Made by a program: the position numbers and the translations under genes. Below, one piece after another: positions 24,547 through 33,932 of a stretch of DNA of 36,084 nucleotides. The DNA comes from Candidatus Avimonas caecicola (lineage in GTDB: Bacteria; Bacillota; Clostridia; Oscillospirales; Acutalibacteraceae), in the NCBI GenBank assembly GCA_904419875.1, contig CAJFTG010000025.1, positions 1 through 36,084 of the forward strand, written 5' to 3'. Numbering within the stretch: position 1 is the stretch's first letter; every line of letters starts with the position of its first letter. The notes under the pieces were generated by a model that saw only the letters and a list, made by a program, of their open reading frames with translations, was not told the origin of the DNA and made no database searches.

Positions 24547-25479
24547 GTGGTCAAATCGGGAAAGGCCGGGGGAAATCGGCGAAGCCGTTCCCTGGAAGTC
24601 AAACAACGCCGGATGGGGTATGTCTTTGTTGCGCCGTTGATCGTGGGGATGCTGGTTTTCGTGGCTTTTCCCGTGATCCAGTCCCTGTTTTTCAGCTTCA
24701 GCAAGCTCAGCGTCACGGCCTCCGGCTATCGGCTGAGCTTCCTTGGGGGAGAGAATTACCGCTACCTCTTTGCGGTGGATCCGGAATTCCGCCAGATTGT
24801 GCTGGCCTCTCTTCGGGATATGCTGATTAACGTGCCGGTGGTGGTCCTGTTCAGCTTTTTTGTAGCCAGCCTGCTCAACCAGAGGTTTCGGGGGCGGAGC
24901 ATTGTCCGGGCGATTCTGTTCCTGCCGGTCATCATTGCCTCCGGCGTGGTAGAGAGCGTGGACCAGGGCGACCAGTTCAGTTCGCTGATTGCCGCCGGCA
25001 CGCAGGCGGGCGGCGGTTCCGCCGTGGGGGAGCAGCTTTCGGAGAAGCTGATCGAATATCTTCAGCAGCTCAACATCAGCCCCCAGATCACGGACTTTGT
25101 CATCGATACCGTTTCCCGCGTATATGAGATCGCCGTCCTGTCGGCCGTGCCGGTCATCATTTTTCTCGCCGGGCTGCAGTCGGTGCCGTCCTCCTTGTTT
25201 GAGGCCAGCTACATGGAAGGAGCGACCAAATGGGAGGTCTTCTGGAAGATCAGCCTGCCGATGGTCAGCCCCCTGATTCTGGTGGCGGTGATTTACTGCA
25301 TCATCGATTCCTTCACCAACGTATCCAATCCGGTCATCAGCCGGATTCACTCCTCCGCCTACGATTCGCTGAATTTCGGCCTGAGCTCGGCCATGGCCTG
25401 GAGCTATATGCTGCTTATCCTTCTGGTGTTGGGAATTGTGTATAAACTGGTATCACGCCATATCGTTTATCATGAATGA
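24547..25479 (+). CDS. sugar ABC transporter permease (pair 2, first subunit)
   Basis: A 310-residue MalF/UgpA-type permease. After a basic N-terminus the first segment is MGYVFVAPLIVGMLVFVAFPVIQSLFFSFSKLS. The EAA loop reads EASYMEGATKWEVFWKISLP. A non-hydrophobic insert of about 60 residues (about 137-195, around QFSSLIAAGTQAGGGSAVGE) lies between two membrane segments, longer than usual. The start is GTG 24547, eight bases or so after AAGGAGGGAG. It belongs to a different branch from permease pair 1, judged by sequence, so it is a second importer and not a duplicate. Confidence 0.9.
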   Translation: MVKSGKAGGNRRSRSLEVKQRRMGYVFVAPLIVGMLVFVAFPVIQSLFFSFSKLSVTASGYRLSFLGGENYRYLFAVDPEFRQIVLASLRDMLINVPVVVLFSFFVASLLNQRFRGRSIVRAILFLPVIIASGVVESVDQGDQFSSLIAAGTQAGGGSAVGEQLSEKLIEYLQQLNISPQITDFVIDTVSRVYEIAVLSAVPVIIFLAGLQSVPSSLFEASYMEGATKWEVFWKISLPMVSPLILVAVIYCIIDSFTNVSNPVISRIHSSAYDSLNFGLSSAMAWSYMLLILLVLGIVYKLVSRHIVYHE

Positions 25480-25496
25480 GAAAGGGGCGGCGCCGT

Positions 25497-26420
25497 ATGG
25501 AAAAGACCGGCCGGGAAAAATGGGTATCGGCCGAAAGAAAACAGGCGGCTGCGCGCAGAGCGGGACTGGCGGCCTGGGCAGTGTTCCGGGGCGTTCTCCT
25601 TGCCGGCATCTGCTTTGTGGTGCTCTTTCCCCTGTTTTCCAAAATCTCCCGTTCCTTTATGGCGGTGGAAGACCTGTATAACCTGACGGTGCGGTATATC
25701 CCGGCCCACTTTACCGTCCAGAACTATCGGCTGATGTGGGTATGGATGGACATGCCCAAAACGCTGCTGGTCACGCTGGGGATTTCCCTGCTGGTGGCGG
25801 TCTGCCAGACGGCGTCGGCCACGTGGGTGGGCTATGGCTTCGCCCGGTTCAAATTCCGCGGGCGCAACGCTCTTTTTGCGGCGCTGATCGTCTGCATGGT
25901 CATCCCACCCGACCTCATGCTGATGCCGCTGTACCTGATCTTTCAGGGCGCCGGCCTGATCGACACGCCCTGGCCCTTCGTCCTGATGGGCCTGACCTGC
26001 ACGGGGCTGAAAAACGGGCTGTATGTGTTTCTCCTCCGGCAGTATTTTCTGGGGATGCCCAAGGAGCTGGAGGAGGCGGCGTATGTTGACGGGGCCGGGC
26101 CGCTCAGGGCCTTTTTCACCATTATGCTCCCCGGCGCGGTGCCGATGATGGTGACGGTATTCCTCTTTTCCTGTGTGTGGCAGTGGCTGGACGACCTGTA
26201 TTCCTCCGTGTTCTTCCAGGAGGTTCAAACCATGACCTCCGCCCTGACCGGTCTGGGGCATGTCAACGATCTGAGCGGGCTGGGGGTTTCGGATCCGGCG
26301 GCGATCACGCTGATCAAATACGCGGGCATCCTGCTGCTTATCCTGCCGATGATCGTGCTGTACCTGTTCTGCCAGCGCTATTTCGTGGAGAGCATTGAGC
26401 GCAGCGGCCTGGTGGGATAG
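25497..26420 (+). CDS. sugar ABC transporter permease (pair 2, second subunit)
   Basis: A 307-residue MalG/UgpE-type permease. The first segment is GVLLAGICFVVLFPLFSKISRSFM. The EAA loop reads EEAAYVDGAGPLRAFFTIMLP. Two starts are possible: ATG 25476 overlaps the previous stop (ATGA) but has no RBS; ATG 25497 follows AAAGGGG with good spacing and is preferred. It is the last gene of the plus-strand cluster. There is no ATPase gene in the window; multitask ATPases of the MsmX/MsmK type encoded elsewhere serve many such importers in Bacillota. Confidence 0.9.
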   Translation: MEKTGREKWVSAERKQAAARRAGLAAWAVFRGVLLAGICFVVLFPLFSKISRSFMAVEDLYNLTVRYIPAHFTVQNYRLMWVWMDMPKTLLVTLGISLLVAVCQTASATWVGYGFARFKFRGRNALFAALIVCMVIPPDLMLMPLYLIFQGAGLIDTPWPFVLMGLTCTGLKNGLYVFLLRQYFLGMPKELEEAAYVDGAGPLRAFFTIMLPGAVPMMVTVFLFSCVWQWLDDLYSSVFFQEVQTMTSALTGLGHVNDLSGLGVSDPAAITLIKYAGILLLILPMIVLYLFCQRYFVESIERSGLVG

Positions 26421-26738
26421 CGCCGCCGGCCGCCATACACGCAGGACGAAAGGCGTTTAAAAAACCTTTGGAACCTTTAGTAACAGGATAAGCGGCTTGT
26501 GATGCTGTGGAGGAGCCGCGGTTCCTGCCTTCTGAACTTTTCCCGGACCGCGGCGAAGCGGCTTCCCCTGCTGTCGCGGAGGAGGGGGCGGCGCGCCTGT
26601 CGCCAGGCGGGCAAGTATGGAATGGAGGCGGCACGGCGCCGCCGTATTGCCGGCCCGGGCCAAACTGCCCCGGCTGCGCTTCGTCTGACTTCCCTTGTGC
26701 AGAGGACGGACAGGAAAGAGGAAGAAGGGGCGCGGGGC

Positions 26739-26826
26739 GAGGAAAGAGGGAAGAGGAAGGAGAAAGGAGAAAGGAAGGAGAAGAAAAGGAGAAAGAAGGG
26801 GGAGAGGGGAAAGAAAAGAGGGAAAA
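26739..26826 (+). repeat. 88-nt uninterrupted polypurine tract
   Basis: Every base from 26739 to 26826 on the plus strand is A or G, built from irregular GGAGAAAG, GGAAG and GAGGG words. A mostly mirror-symmetric stretch lies at 26753-26780. Purine richness extends more loosely to about 26705. Confidence 0.95.
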
Positions 26827-26831
26827 CCAAA

Positions 26832-26870
26832 AGGGCCGGCTTCCTGCCAATGCGGGAGGAAGCCGGCCCT
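26832..26870 (+). terminator. strong 13-bp hairpin directly after the purine tract
   Basis: AGGGCCGGCTTCC (26832-26844) and GGAAGCCGGCCCT (26858-26870) are perfect inverted repeats with a 13-base loop. There is no T tract after it, so it may act with the next hairpin. Confidence 0.6.
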
Positions 26871-26878
26871 GTAACCTG

Positions 26879-26921
26879 CTGAAAGCCCGGCTGGCGGCCG
26901 GACTTTCAGCTTTCCTTTTTG
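26879..26921 (+). terminator. intrinsic terminator of the beta-helix/ABC cluster
   Basis: CTGAAAG (26879-26885) pairs with CTTTCAG (26903-26909). After one mismatch, CCGGC (26887-26891) pairs with GCCGG (26897-26901). The stem is followed by CTTTCCTTTTTG, a good T-rich tail. It lies about 460 bases after the last permease stop, giving the transcript an unusually long 3' end. Confidence 0.7.
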
Positions 26922-27148
26922 TATGGACGCGCACCGGGGCGAAAAGCCGTCCCGGTGCGGCTGCAGGGTGCTGCCGCGAACGGCAAATGGACCGCTGCCC
27001 GGAAGGGGGAGGGCTTTTTTTGGCCTTTTCTGGATTCGGAGGCGGCGCTGCAGCCGGGGGTTCCTCGGCCGCAGGAGAGCGGCTTTGCGCGCCCCGGGCG
27101 CTTGCGGGCACGCCCTCCCCTTGGCGCAGCCCATCCGGCGGACCGGCT

Positions 27149-28324
27149 TTACATCCGGGCGAGCCGGCGGACCGCCTCTTCCGTGTCGGCACGGTCCCCG
27201 AAAGCGGTCAGGCGGAAGAAGCCCTCGCCGTTCCTCCCGAACCCCCCGCCGGGCGTACCCACCACGTTGGCCTCTTCCAGCAGCCGGTCGAAGTAGGCCC
27301 AGGAATCCAGCCCGTCCGGGCATTTCAGCCAGATGTAGGGAGAGTTTTCCCCGCCGGTGAACCACACCCCCTTCTCCCGCAGGGCGGAGGCGATGATGCG
27401 CGCGTTTTCGCGGTAATAATCGATGTTCTCCCGGATTTGCCGTTGTCCTTCCGGGGTAAAGACCGCGGCCGCGCCCCGCTGGACGATGTAGGGAACGCCG
27501 TTGAATTTGGTAGTCTGCCGGCGCAGCCACATCCCGTTCAGGGAGAGGCCGCCCCGTTCCAGCTCCTGCGGGACGACGGTATACCCGCAGCGGGTGCCGG
27601 TGAAGCCGGCCGTTTTGGAGAAGGAGCAGAATTCGATTGCACAACGCCGGGCGCCCTCGATTTCAAAAATCGAACGGGGAAGGGCGGGGTCGCGCACAAA
27701 GGCTTCGTACGCCGCGTCGAACAGGATGACCGCGTCGTTGGCCAGCGCGTAGTCCACCCACAGCCGGAGCTGCTCCCGGTTATAAACGGCCCCGGTCGGG
27801 TTGTTGGGGGAACACAGGTAAATCAGGTCGGCCTTTTCCCCTTCGTCCGGCAGGGGAAGGAAGCCGTTCTCCTCGCCCGCATCCATATAGCGGATGGCGC
27901 GGCCCGCCATGATGTTGGTGTCCACGTACACCGGATAGACCGGGTCGGGGATCAGAACTGCATTGTCCGGGTCGAACAGGTCGAGAATATTGCCGAGGTC
28001 GCTTTTCGCCCCGTCGCTGACAAAGATTTCCGAACGGTCCAGAACGATTCCGCGCTCCGCGTAATAGGCGCCGATGGCTTCCGCCAGGAAATCGTAGCCC
28101 TGCTCCGGGCCGTAGCCGCGGAAGGTTTCTTTTTCCCCCATCTCGGCTACCGCCTTCCGCATGGCTTCCACCACCGCGGGGCAGAGGGGGAGGGTCACGT
28201 CCCCAATCCCCAGGCGGATGACGGCTTTTTCCGGATGGGCGGCGGTATAGGCCGCCACCCGGCGGGCGATGGTGGAAAACAGGTAGCTGTCCTTGAGGTC
28301 CTTGTAGCGGGCGTTGATTTTCAC
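27149..28324 (-). CDS. dapL: LL-diaminopimelate aminotransferase
   Basis: A 391-residue fold-type I PLP enzyme. It converts tetrahydrodipicolinate plus glutamate directly to LL-2,6-diaminopimelate, bypassing the acylated intermediates. Seen: [10 protein letters not shown] (172-181), the PLP-contacting Asp203 in LFDAAY, and the lysine motif [15 protein letters not shown] with Lys237, which is the distinctive DapL form. Start is GTG 28324 with AAAGGAG eight bases upstream. It lies 28 bases after the carB::dapF fusion; the DapF part would turn its product into meso-diaminopimelate for peptidoglycan and lysine. No clear terminator follows. Confidence 0.92.
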   Translation of the reverse strand: MKINARYKDLKDSYLFSTIARRVAAYTAAHPEKAVIRLGIGDVTLPLCPAVVEAMRKAVAEMGEKETFRGYGPEQGYDFLAEAIGAYYAERGIVLDRSEIFVSDGAKSDLGNILDLFDPDNAVLIPDPVYPVYVDTNIMAGRAIRYMDAGEENGFLPLPDEGEKADLIYLCSPNNPTGAVYNREQLRLWVDYALANDAVILFDAAYEAFVRDPALPRSIFEIEGARRCAIEFCSFSKTAGFTGTRCGYTVVPQELERGGLSLNGMWLRRQTTKFNGVPYIVQRGAAAVFTPEGQRQIRENIDYYRENARIIASALREKGVWFTGGENSPYIWLKCPDGLDSWAYFDRLLEEANVVGTPGGGFGRNGEGFFRLTAFGDRADTEEAVRRLARM

Positions 28325-28352
28325 GGTGAATTCTCCTTTCGCTGCACGGCGG

Positions 28353-31300
28353 TTAAATTTCCACGTCTCCTTCGAATACCTTGGCAGCCTTGCCGGTCAT
28401 GTACACCGTGTCCCCGGTGTAGCGGATGCTCAGGTCGCCGCCCTTCAGTTTTACGGTGATGTCCTCGTCCGGCAGGCAGCAGCCGTTCAGAACGGCGGCG
28501 ACGGCCGAGGCGCAGGCCCCGGTGCCGCAGGCCCAGGTTTCTCCGCTTCCCCGCTCCCACACCCGCATTTTGAGGGAGGTGCGGCCCAGCACGGTGACGA
28601 ACTCGGTGTTCACCCGTTCCGGGAAAAGGGGATCGCTTTCGAACTGCGGGCCGAGCTCTTCCAGGTTGAGGGTGTCCAGCGGGATTTGGGGGTCGCAGAA
28701 CACCACGCAGTGGGGATTGCCCATCGACACGCAGGTGACGGCATATTCCTTCCCGCCGATGGTAACGGGCCGGTTTACCACCCGGTTGCCGTCCAGACGG
28801 ACCGGGATTTTTGCGGGGTCGAGCTCCGCCGGCCCCATATCCACCGTCACCGAATCCACCTTGCCGTTCTGCAGGTAAAGGGTGAGGGTTTTGATTCCGC
28901 TGAGGGTTTCGATGGTCATGGTGGTTTTGGGGACCATCCCATGGTCGTACAGATATTTCCCCACGCAGCGGATGGCGTTGCCGCACATCTTTCCTTCGCT
29001 GCCGTCAAGATTGAACATCCGCATCCGGGCATCCGCTCTTTCGGACGGGCAGATCAGCACCACCCCGTCCCCGCCGATGCCGAAATGCCGGTCGGAAAGG
29101 TAGACCGCCAGGGATTCGGGGCTGATCATTTCCTGCTCGAAACAGTTGAAGTAAATATAATCGTTGCCGCAGCCCTGCATCTTGGTGAAGTGGAGGACGC
29201 GGCGCTCGGTGCGCATGTGGTTGATATCCACCAGCTCGGTGCTGTTCTGGGTATAGCGGCTGCGCAGGGAATTGGCCAGCGCGTTCGCCGTGTCGATCGA
29301 GGTCAGGCAGGGGATGGCGAGCTCCACCGCTTTCCGGCGGATTTTCACGCTGTCCCGGCTGGGCAGGCGGCCCTTGGAGGAGGTGGAGAGGATATACTGC
29401 ACCTTTCCGCTCTCCAGCAGGTCGAGGATGCCCTCGTCCCCGCCCTCCGTCTCGTGCAGCTTGCGCACCGGAATGGAGGGGATGCCCGCCTCCCGCAGGG
29501 AAGCGGCGGTACCGCGGGTGGCGTACAGGGTGAAGCCGAGTTCGGCGTACCGGCGGGCGGTGTCGGTGATTTCCACCTTGTCGGTGTCCCGCACCGTAAT
29601 CAGGACGCCGCCGTTCTTCTCCATCCTGTACCCGGCGGCCACCAGCCCCTTGTACAGCGCCTCGTCCAGCGTCTTGCCGATGCCGAGCACTTCGCCGGTG
29701 GACTTCATTTCCGGACCGAGGTGGGTGTCCACGTCGATCAGCTTTTCAAAGGAAAAGACCGGGACCTTCACCGCCACATAGGGCGGGGTGCGGTACAGCC
29801 CGGTGCCGTACCCCATGCCGGCAATCTTTTCGCCCAGCATCGCCCGGGTGGCGAGGTCCACCATCGGCACCCCGGTCACCTTGCTGATGTAGGGGATGGT
29901 GCGGGAGGAGCGGGGATTGACCTCAATGACGTAAATCTCGTTTTCGTGGACGACATACTGGATGTTCACCAGCCCCTGCGTATGCAGGGAGACGGCCAGC
30001 TTTTTGGTGTAGTCGATCAGCCGCTCGGTCAGCGCGCCGCTGATGTTCCAGGCCGGGTACACCGCGATGGAATCGCCGGAGTGGATGCCCGCCCGCTCAA
30101 TATGCTCCATGATGCCGGGGATCAGGATGTCCTCCCCGTCGCAGATCGCGTCCACCTCGATCTCGATGCCCATGAGGTATTTGTCGATGAGCACCGGGTT
30201 TTTGATGGAATGGGAAAGGATGATCGCCATGTATTCGCGGATGTCCTCGTCGCAGAAGGCGATGATCATATTCTGCCCGCCCAGCACATAAGACGGGCGG
30301 AGGAGGACGGGATATCCCAGCTCGTTCGCGGCGGTCAGCGCGTCCTGCATGCACATGACGGTGGTCCCCTTCGGCCGCTTGATGCCGTGGCTTTCCAGCA
30401 GGGCGTCGAACCGCTCCCGATCCTCCGCCGCGTCGATGCTGTCCGCCGGGGTGCCGAGGATGCGCACCCCCTGCGCCTCCAGAAAGTTGGCCAGCTTGAT
30501 GGCGGTCTGCCCGCCGAAGGCGACCACCACGCCCCACGGTTTTTCGGTGCGGATAACCTGCATCACGTCCTCCGGCGTGAGCGGCTCGAAATACAGGCGG
30601 TCGGCGGTGTCGAAGTCGGTGGAGACGGTTTCGGGGTTGTTGTTGACGATCGCCACCTCATAACCCGCCTGCTTGAGCGCCCAGACACAGTGGACCGAGG
30701 CGTAGTCAAACTCGATCCCCTGGCCGATCCGGATGGGGCCGGAGCCGAAGACGATCACCGTCCTTTTCCCGCTCCGGTGCTCTTCGAGGAATTGGGCGGC
30801 TTCGTTTTCCTCGTCATAGGTGGAATAGAAGTAAGGGGTTTCGGCGGCGAATTCGGCGGCGCAGGTATCCACCATTTTGAATACCGCCGGGCGCGGGTTT
30901 TTGATCTTTTCCCCGCTCAGCCGCTCGATCACCTTGTCGGGATAGCCGTATTTTTTCGCCTGTGCGTACAGTTCCTCGTCCAGGCCGCGGGCCATCCGCC
31001 GTTCCAGCTCCGCCAGATGGCGCAACTTGTTCAGAAACCAGGCGTCGATTTTTGTGATATCGTGGATTTCCCCGCAGGGTATCCCCCGCTTGATCGCCTC
31101 GAACACCACGAACAGCCGCTCGTCGTTGCAGTCGTGCAGCTTTTTTCGCACCTCGGCGGTGCTCAGGGCGGTGAGAGCGGGAAGGTTGAGGGAATCCAGA
31201 GAGATTTCCGCCCCCCGCACCGCTTTCATGATCGCCTGCTCGAAGCTGTCGCCGATGGCCATGACCTCGCCGGTCGCCTTCATCTGGGTGCCGAGGGTGC

Positions 31301-32414
31301 GCCTGGCGTATACGAATTTGTCGAAGGGCCACTTGGGCAGCTTGACCACCACATAATCGAGCGCCGGCTCGAAACAGGCGCAGGTTTTGCCGGTAACCGC
31401 GTTTTTGATCTCGTCCAGCGTATAGCCCACGGCGATTTTGGCTGCCACCTTGGCGATCGGGTAGCCGGTCGCCTTGGACGCCAGGGCGGAGGAGCGGGAG
31501 ACGCGGGGGTTGACCTCGATCACGGCGTATTCGAAGCTGTCGGGGTTCAGGGCGAACTGGCAGTTGCACCCACCCTCGATCTTCAGCGCGGAGATGATGT
31601 TCAGCGCGGCGGAGCGGAGCATCTGGTACTCCTTGTCCGCCAGGGTGACCGCCGGGGCGATGACGATGCTGTCCCCCGTGTGGACGCCCACCGGGTCGAA
31701 GTTTTCCATGGAGCACACGGTGATGACGTTGCCCGCGCCGTCCCGCATGACCTCGAACTCGATCTCCTTCCAGCCGGAAATGCATTTTTCCACCAGCACC
31801 TGGGTGATCGGGGAGAGCCGCAGGCCGTTGGCCGCAATCTCCCGCAGCGCCTCCTCGTCCTCCACGATACCGCCGCCGCTGCCGCCCAGGGTGAAGGCGG
31901 GGCGGACGATCAGCGGATAGCCGATCCCTTCCTGATTGGCGAAAGCCACCGCGTCCTCCACCGTGTTGACCACCAGGGAGGGGATGACCGGCTCGCCGAT
32001 TGCCAGCATGGTGTCCTTGAACATCTGCCGGTCCTCGGCTTTGTCGATGGTTTCGGGGTTTGCGCCAAGCAGCTGCACCCCCTGTTCGGCCAGGAAGCCC
32101 TCCCTGGCCAGCTGCATGGAAAGGGTCAGCCCGGTCTGGCCGCCGAGGGTGGAAAGGATGCTGTCCGGCTTTTCCTCCCGGATGATCCGCCGGACGGTGT
32201 CCAGCGTCAGCGGCTCGATGTAGATTTTATCCGCCATGGCGTTGTCCGTCATGATGGTGGCGGGATTGGAGTTGACCAGGACGACTTCCAGCCCCTCTTC
32301 CTTCAGGGCGCGGCACGCCTGGGTGCCCGCATAGTCGAATTCGGCGGCCTGGCCGATCACGATCGGCCCCGAGCCGATCACGAGGATTTTATGAATCGAG
32401 GGGTTGAGCGGCAT
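28353..32414 (-). CDS. carB-dapF: carbamoyl-phosphate synthase large subunit fused to diaminopimelate epimerase
   Basis: A single 1353-residue frame. Residues 1 to about 1066 are a complete CarB: first carboxyphosphate half ([22 protein letters not shown] near 19; ATP-grasp loop GGSGGGIV), second half ([20 protein letters not shown]) and a C-terminal regulatory MGS-like domain ending near [13 protein letters not shown]. From Met1067 ([20 protein letters not shown]) to the end is a full DapF of about 287 residues with both catalytic cysteines: MCGN (Cys1144) and ACGTGA (Cys1296). No stop or frameshift separates them. An internal ATG at 29216 has no good RBS. ATG 32414 follows GAAAGGGATGG. CarB makes carbamoyl phosphate with CarA for pyrimidines and arginine; DapF epimerises LL- to meso-diaminopimelate. 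Confidence 0.93.
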   Translation of the reverse strand: MPLNPSIHKILVIGSGPIVIGQAAEFDYAGTQACRALKEEGLEVVLVNSNPATIMTDNAMADKIYIEPLTLDTVRRIIREEKPDSILSTLGGQTGLTLSMQLAREGFLAEQGVQLLGANPETIDKAEDRQMFKDTMLAIGEPVIPSLVVNTVEDAVAFANQEGIGYPLIVRPAFTLGGSGGGIVEDEEALREIAANGLRLSPITQVLVEKCISGWKEIEFEVMRDGAGNVITVCSMENFDPVGVHTGDSIVIAPAVTLADKEYQMLRSAALNIISALKIEGGCNCQFALNPDSFEYAVIEVNPRVSRSSALASKATGYPIAKVAAKIAVGYTLDEIKNAVTGKTCACFEPALDYVVVKLPKWPFDKFVYARRTLGTQMKATGEVMAIGDSFEQAIMKAVRGAEISLDSLNLPALTALSTAEVRKKLHDCNDERLFVVFEAIKRGIPCGEIHDITKIDAWFLNKLRHLAELERRMARGLDEELYAQAKKYGYPDKVIERLSGEKIKNPRPAVFKMVDTCAAEFAAETPYFYSTYDEENEAAQFLEEHRSGKRTVIVFGSGPIRIGQGIEFDYASVHCVWALKQAGYEVAIVNNNPETVSTDFDTADRLYFEPLTPEDVMQVIRTEKPWGVVVAFGGQTAIKLANFLEAQGVRILGTPADSIDAAEDRERFDALLESHGIKRPKGTTVMCMQDALTAANELGYPVLLRPSYVLGGQNMIIAFCDEDIREYMAIILSHSIKNPVLIDKYLMGIEIEVDAICDGEDILIPGIMEHIERAGIHSGDSIAVYPAWNISGALTERLIDYTKKLAVSLHTQGLVNIQYVVHENEIYVIEVNPRSSRTIPYISKVTGVPMVDLATRAMLGEKIAGMGYGTGLYRTPPYVAVKVPVFSFEKLIDVDTHLGPEMKSTGEVLGIGKTLDEALYKGLVAAGYRMEKNGGVLITVRDTDKVEITDTARRYAELGFTLYATRGTAASLREAGIPSIPVRKLHETEGGDEGILDLLESGKVQYILSTSSKGRLPSRDSVKIRRKAVELAIPCLTSIDTANALANSLRSRYTQNSTELVDINHMRTERRVLHFTKMQGCGNDYIYFNCFEQEMISPESLAVYLSDRHFGIGGDGVVLICPSERADARMRMFNLDGSEGKMCGNAIRCVGKYLYDHGMVPKTTMTIETLSGIKTLTLYLQNGKVDSVTVDMGPAELDPAKIPVRLDGNRVVNRPVTIGGKEYAVTCVSMGNPHCVVFCDPQIPLDTLNLEELGPQFESDPLFPERVNTEFVTVLGRTSLKMRVWERGSGETWACGTGACASAVAAVLNGCCLPDEDITVKLKGGDLSIRYTGDTVYMTGKAAKVFEGDVEI

Positions 32415-32463
32415 TGGATACCATCCCTTTCTTTAACATTGGCTGGGGCGGGGAACACCCGGC

Positions 32464-33555
32464 TCAGCGCGCCTTGTGCCGGTCCACGGCTTCCACAAAA
32501 CGGTCGAAAAGGAAGCCGGTGTCCAGCGGGCCGCCGCAGGCCTCCGGATGGAACTGGACCGAAAAGGCCGGCATGTCGCTGTAGGCGATCCCCTCCGAGG
32601 TGCCGTCGTTGGCGTTGACAAAGCTCAGCCGCGCGTTGGCCGGCAGGGAGTCGGCTACCACCGCGTACCCGTGGTTCTGGCTGGTAATGTATACCCGGCC
32701 GGTTTCGGTGTCCCGCACCGGCTGGTTGGCGCCGCGGTGCCCGTACTTGAGCTTGACGGTTTTGGCTCCCTGCGCCAGGGCGAGCAGCTGATGCCCCAGG
32801 CAGATGCCGAACAGCGGGATTTTGTATCCGCACAGCCGGCGCAGCTCTTCAATGATCGCGGTGTTCTCGGCCGGGTCGCCCGGGCCGTTGGAGAGCATGA
32901 CCCCGTCCGGGGCCATGCCGGCGATCTCTTCCGCCGTGGTCCCGGCGGGCACGGTGGTCACCGCGCAGCCGCGCTTTTCCAGCTCCCGCCGGATGTTGGC
33001 CTTGGCGCCGAAGTCCCAGAGCACCACCCGCCGCAGCCCTTCCCCGGCGGGGGGGACGGGACGGGGACAGGTGACGGCGCGCACGGCGTTTTCCACTTTA
33101 TATTCCCCGAGAGCGGAGGCACAGGCCACGGCCTCCTCCTTCGAGGAGGCGATGCGCGCGTTCATCACCCCGTATTCCCGGATGATGCGGGTCAGCGCGC
33201 GGGTGTCGATTCCATACAGGCCGACGACACCGGCGGATTCTAAAAAAGCGCCAAGAGCACCCTCGCTCCGGAAATTGGAGGGCTCCTGGCACCATTCTCT
33301 CACAATATACGCTTTCAGCGCGGGGGCCGCGCTTTCAAAATCCGAGGGGATCACGCCGTAATTGCCGATGAGAGGGAAGGTCTGGACGACGATCTGCCCG
33401 TAATAGCTCGGATCGGTCAGGGTTTCGAGATAGCCGGTCATCGCGGTGGTAAATACGATCTCGCCGGTCACGTCGCCCGCCGCGCCGAACCGTTTGCCTT
33501 GGAACACTTTTCCGTTTTCCAGAACGAGATAAGCCGCCTGTTCGGTTTTTTTCAT
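32464..33555 (-). CDS. carA: carbamoyl-phosphate synthase small subunit (glutaminase)
   Basis: A 363-residue glutamine amidotransferase subunit, normal for the family. The N-terminal CarA domain begins YLVLENGKVFQGKRFG and includes GEIVFTTAMTGYLETLTDPSY. The class I glutaminase domain has the nucleophile in GICLGHQLL (Cys252) and the partner residues in FHPEACGGPLD (His336, Glu338), so it should be active. The frame is open to 33624, but ATG 33555 gives the expected N-terminus, with AAAGGAATG about 12 bases upstream. It is the first gene of the carA, carB::dapF, dapL operon and lies 49 bases before carB. Its promoter is at 33642-33670. Confidence 0.94.
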   Translation of the reverse strand: MKKTEQAAYLVLENGKVFQGKRFGAAGDVTGEIVFTTAMTGYLETLTDPSYYGQIVVQTFPLIGNYGVIPSDFESAAPALKAYIVREWCQEPSNFRSEGALGAFLESAGVVGLYGIDTRALTRIIREYGVMNARIASSKEEAVACASALGEYKVENAVRAVTCPRPVPPAGEGLRRVVLWDFGAKANIRRELEKRGCAVTTVPAGTTAEEIAGMAPDGVMLSNGPGDPAENTAIIEELRRLCGYKIPLFGICLGHQLLALAQGAKTVKLKYGHRGANQPVRDTETGRVYITSQNHGYAVVADSLPANARLSFVNANDGTSEGIAYSDMPAFSVQFHPEACGGPLDTGFLFDRFVEAVDRHKAR

Positions 33556-33641
33556 CCTCGCGATCATTCCTTTCATAAGGAGGAACGGGGTTGCATACCG
33601 TTTCCCGTCGCCGGGGGCTTCCAACGTTTTTCTAATCGAAA

Positions 33642-33670
33642 ATTATACAGCAATTCTGCAAGATTGTAAA
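33642..33670 (-). promoter_or_regulatory. sigma-A promoter of the carA operon
   Basis: On the minus strand TTTACA (33665-33670) and a perfect TATAAT (33642-33647) are separated by exactly 17 bases. Transcription would start near 33635, giving a leader of about 80 bases. No PyrR-type anti-terminator or other known riboswitch was recognised in that leader. Confidence 0.85.
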
Positions 33671-33932
33671 CAACAAATTGCAGGAAAAGCGAAATATATT
33701 GAAAAAACAGGAAATTGCACAGGAATTATAATTTTTGGAGAGGAGAAAAATGCTTTTTCGTTTCAAGGAACCGGAGCGCGCCGTTCTGGCTCCGGCCGGC
33801 CGGGCCGGCGCCGTCTGAAAAAATCTTTTTCTTCGCCGCGGTTTTTCGCCGCCTTTGGGGGATACTGAATCAATGGAGAATTCCGCGGCAGTAAGCGCGC
33901 GCCGGAAAATTCAGCGAAAGGCGGAGAAAACG
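33671..33932. promoter_or_regulatory. divergent intergenic region upstream of the FAD/Rieske gene
   Basis: AT-rich up to about 33760, then GC-rich. A TATAAT at 33727-33732 on the plus strand is a possible -10 element for the rightward gene, but no good -35 sits 16-18 bases upstream (TTGAAA 33699-33704 is 22 away). CCGGAGC near 33770 can pair with GCTCCGG near 33789 as a leader hairpin. Nothing coding was seen. Confidence 0.4.

Larger units (their letters stand above)
26421..27148. other. gene-free region between convergent operons
   Basis: About 730 bases with no credible gene: frames crossing it have no start site with an RBS and no family-like motif. It holds a near-palindrome (GCCGCGG about 26515, CCGCGGC about 26550), the 88-nt purine tract, the two hairpins at 26832-26870 and 26879-26921, a third perfect 8-bp stem (26931-26938 with 26951-26958), and a T7 run at 27015-27021 after a weak 4-bp stem. 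No terminator for the minus-strand dapL transcript was identified. Confidence 0.7.

Noticed and set aside
21915-24716. 933-residue open frame antisense to the DUF5696 gene (with similar ones at 19718-21886, 10479-12665 and 12746-14689)
   Set aside because: Same GC-codon shadow effect; the plus-strand frames have signal peptides, RBSs and family motifs, while these have none.
26507-28459. 650-residue plus frame through the purine tract into dapL
   Set aside because: The Glu/Lys/Arg/Gly run is just the purine tract translated, and the remainder is antisense to dapL.
29214-29216. Separate dapF gene starting at the internal ATG
   Set aside because: The frame is continuous with carB without a stop and no good Shine-Dalgarno precedes this ATG. 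Kept only as an alternative in the fusion finding.
28314-32618. 1434-residue open frame antisense to carB::dapF
   Set aside because: It is a mirror of the GC-biased codon pattern of the real gene. It has no RBS, no recognisable domains and a His/Gly/Val-rich composition typical of antisense frames.
33556-33624. Longer carA start at 33624
   Set aside because: The extra 23 residues are not part of the CarA family N-terminus and lie between promoter and the better-placed ATG 33555.
33556-33641. PyrR-binding attenuator in the carA leader
   Set aside because: The leader is only about 80 bases, and I found neither the conserved PyrR-binding loop nor a terminator/antiterminator pair.
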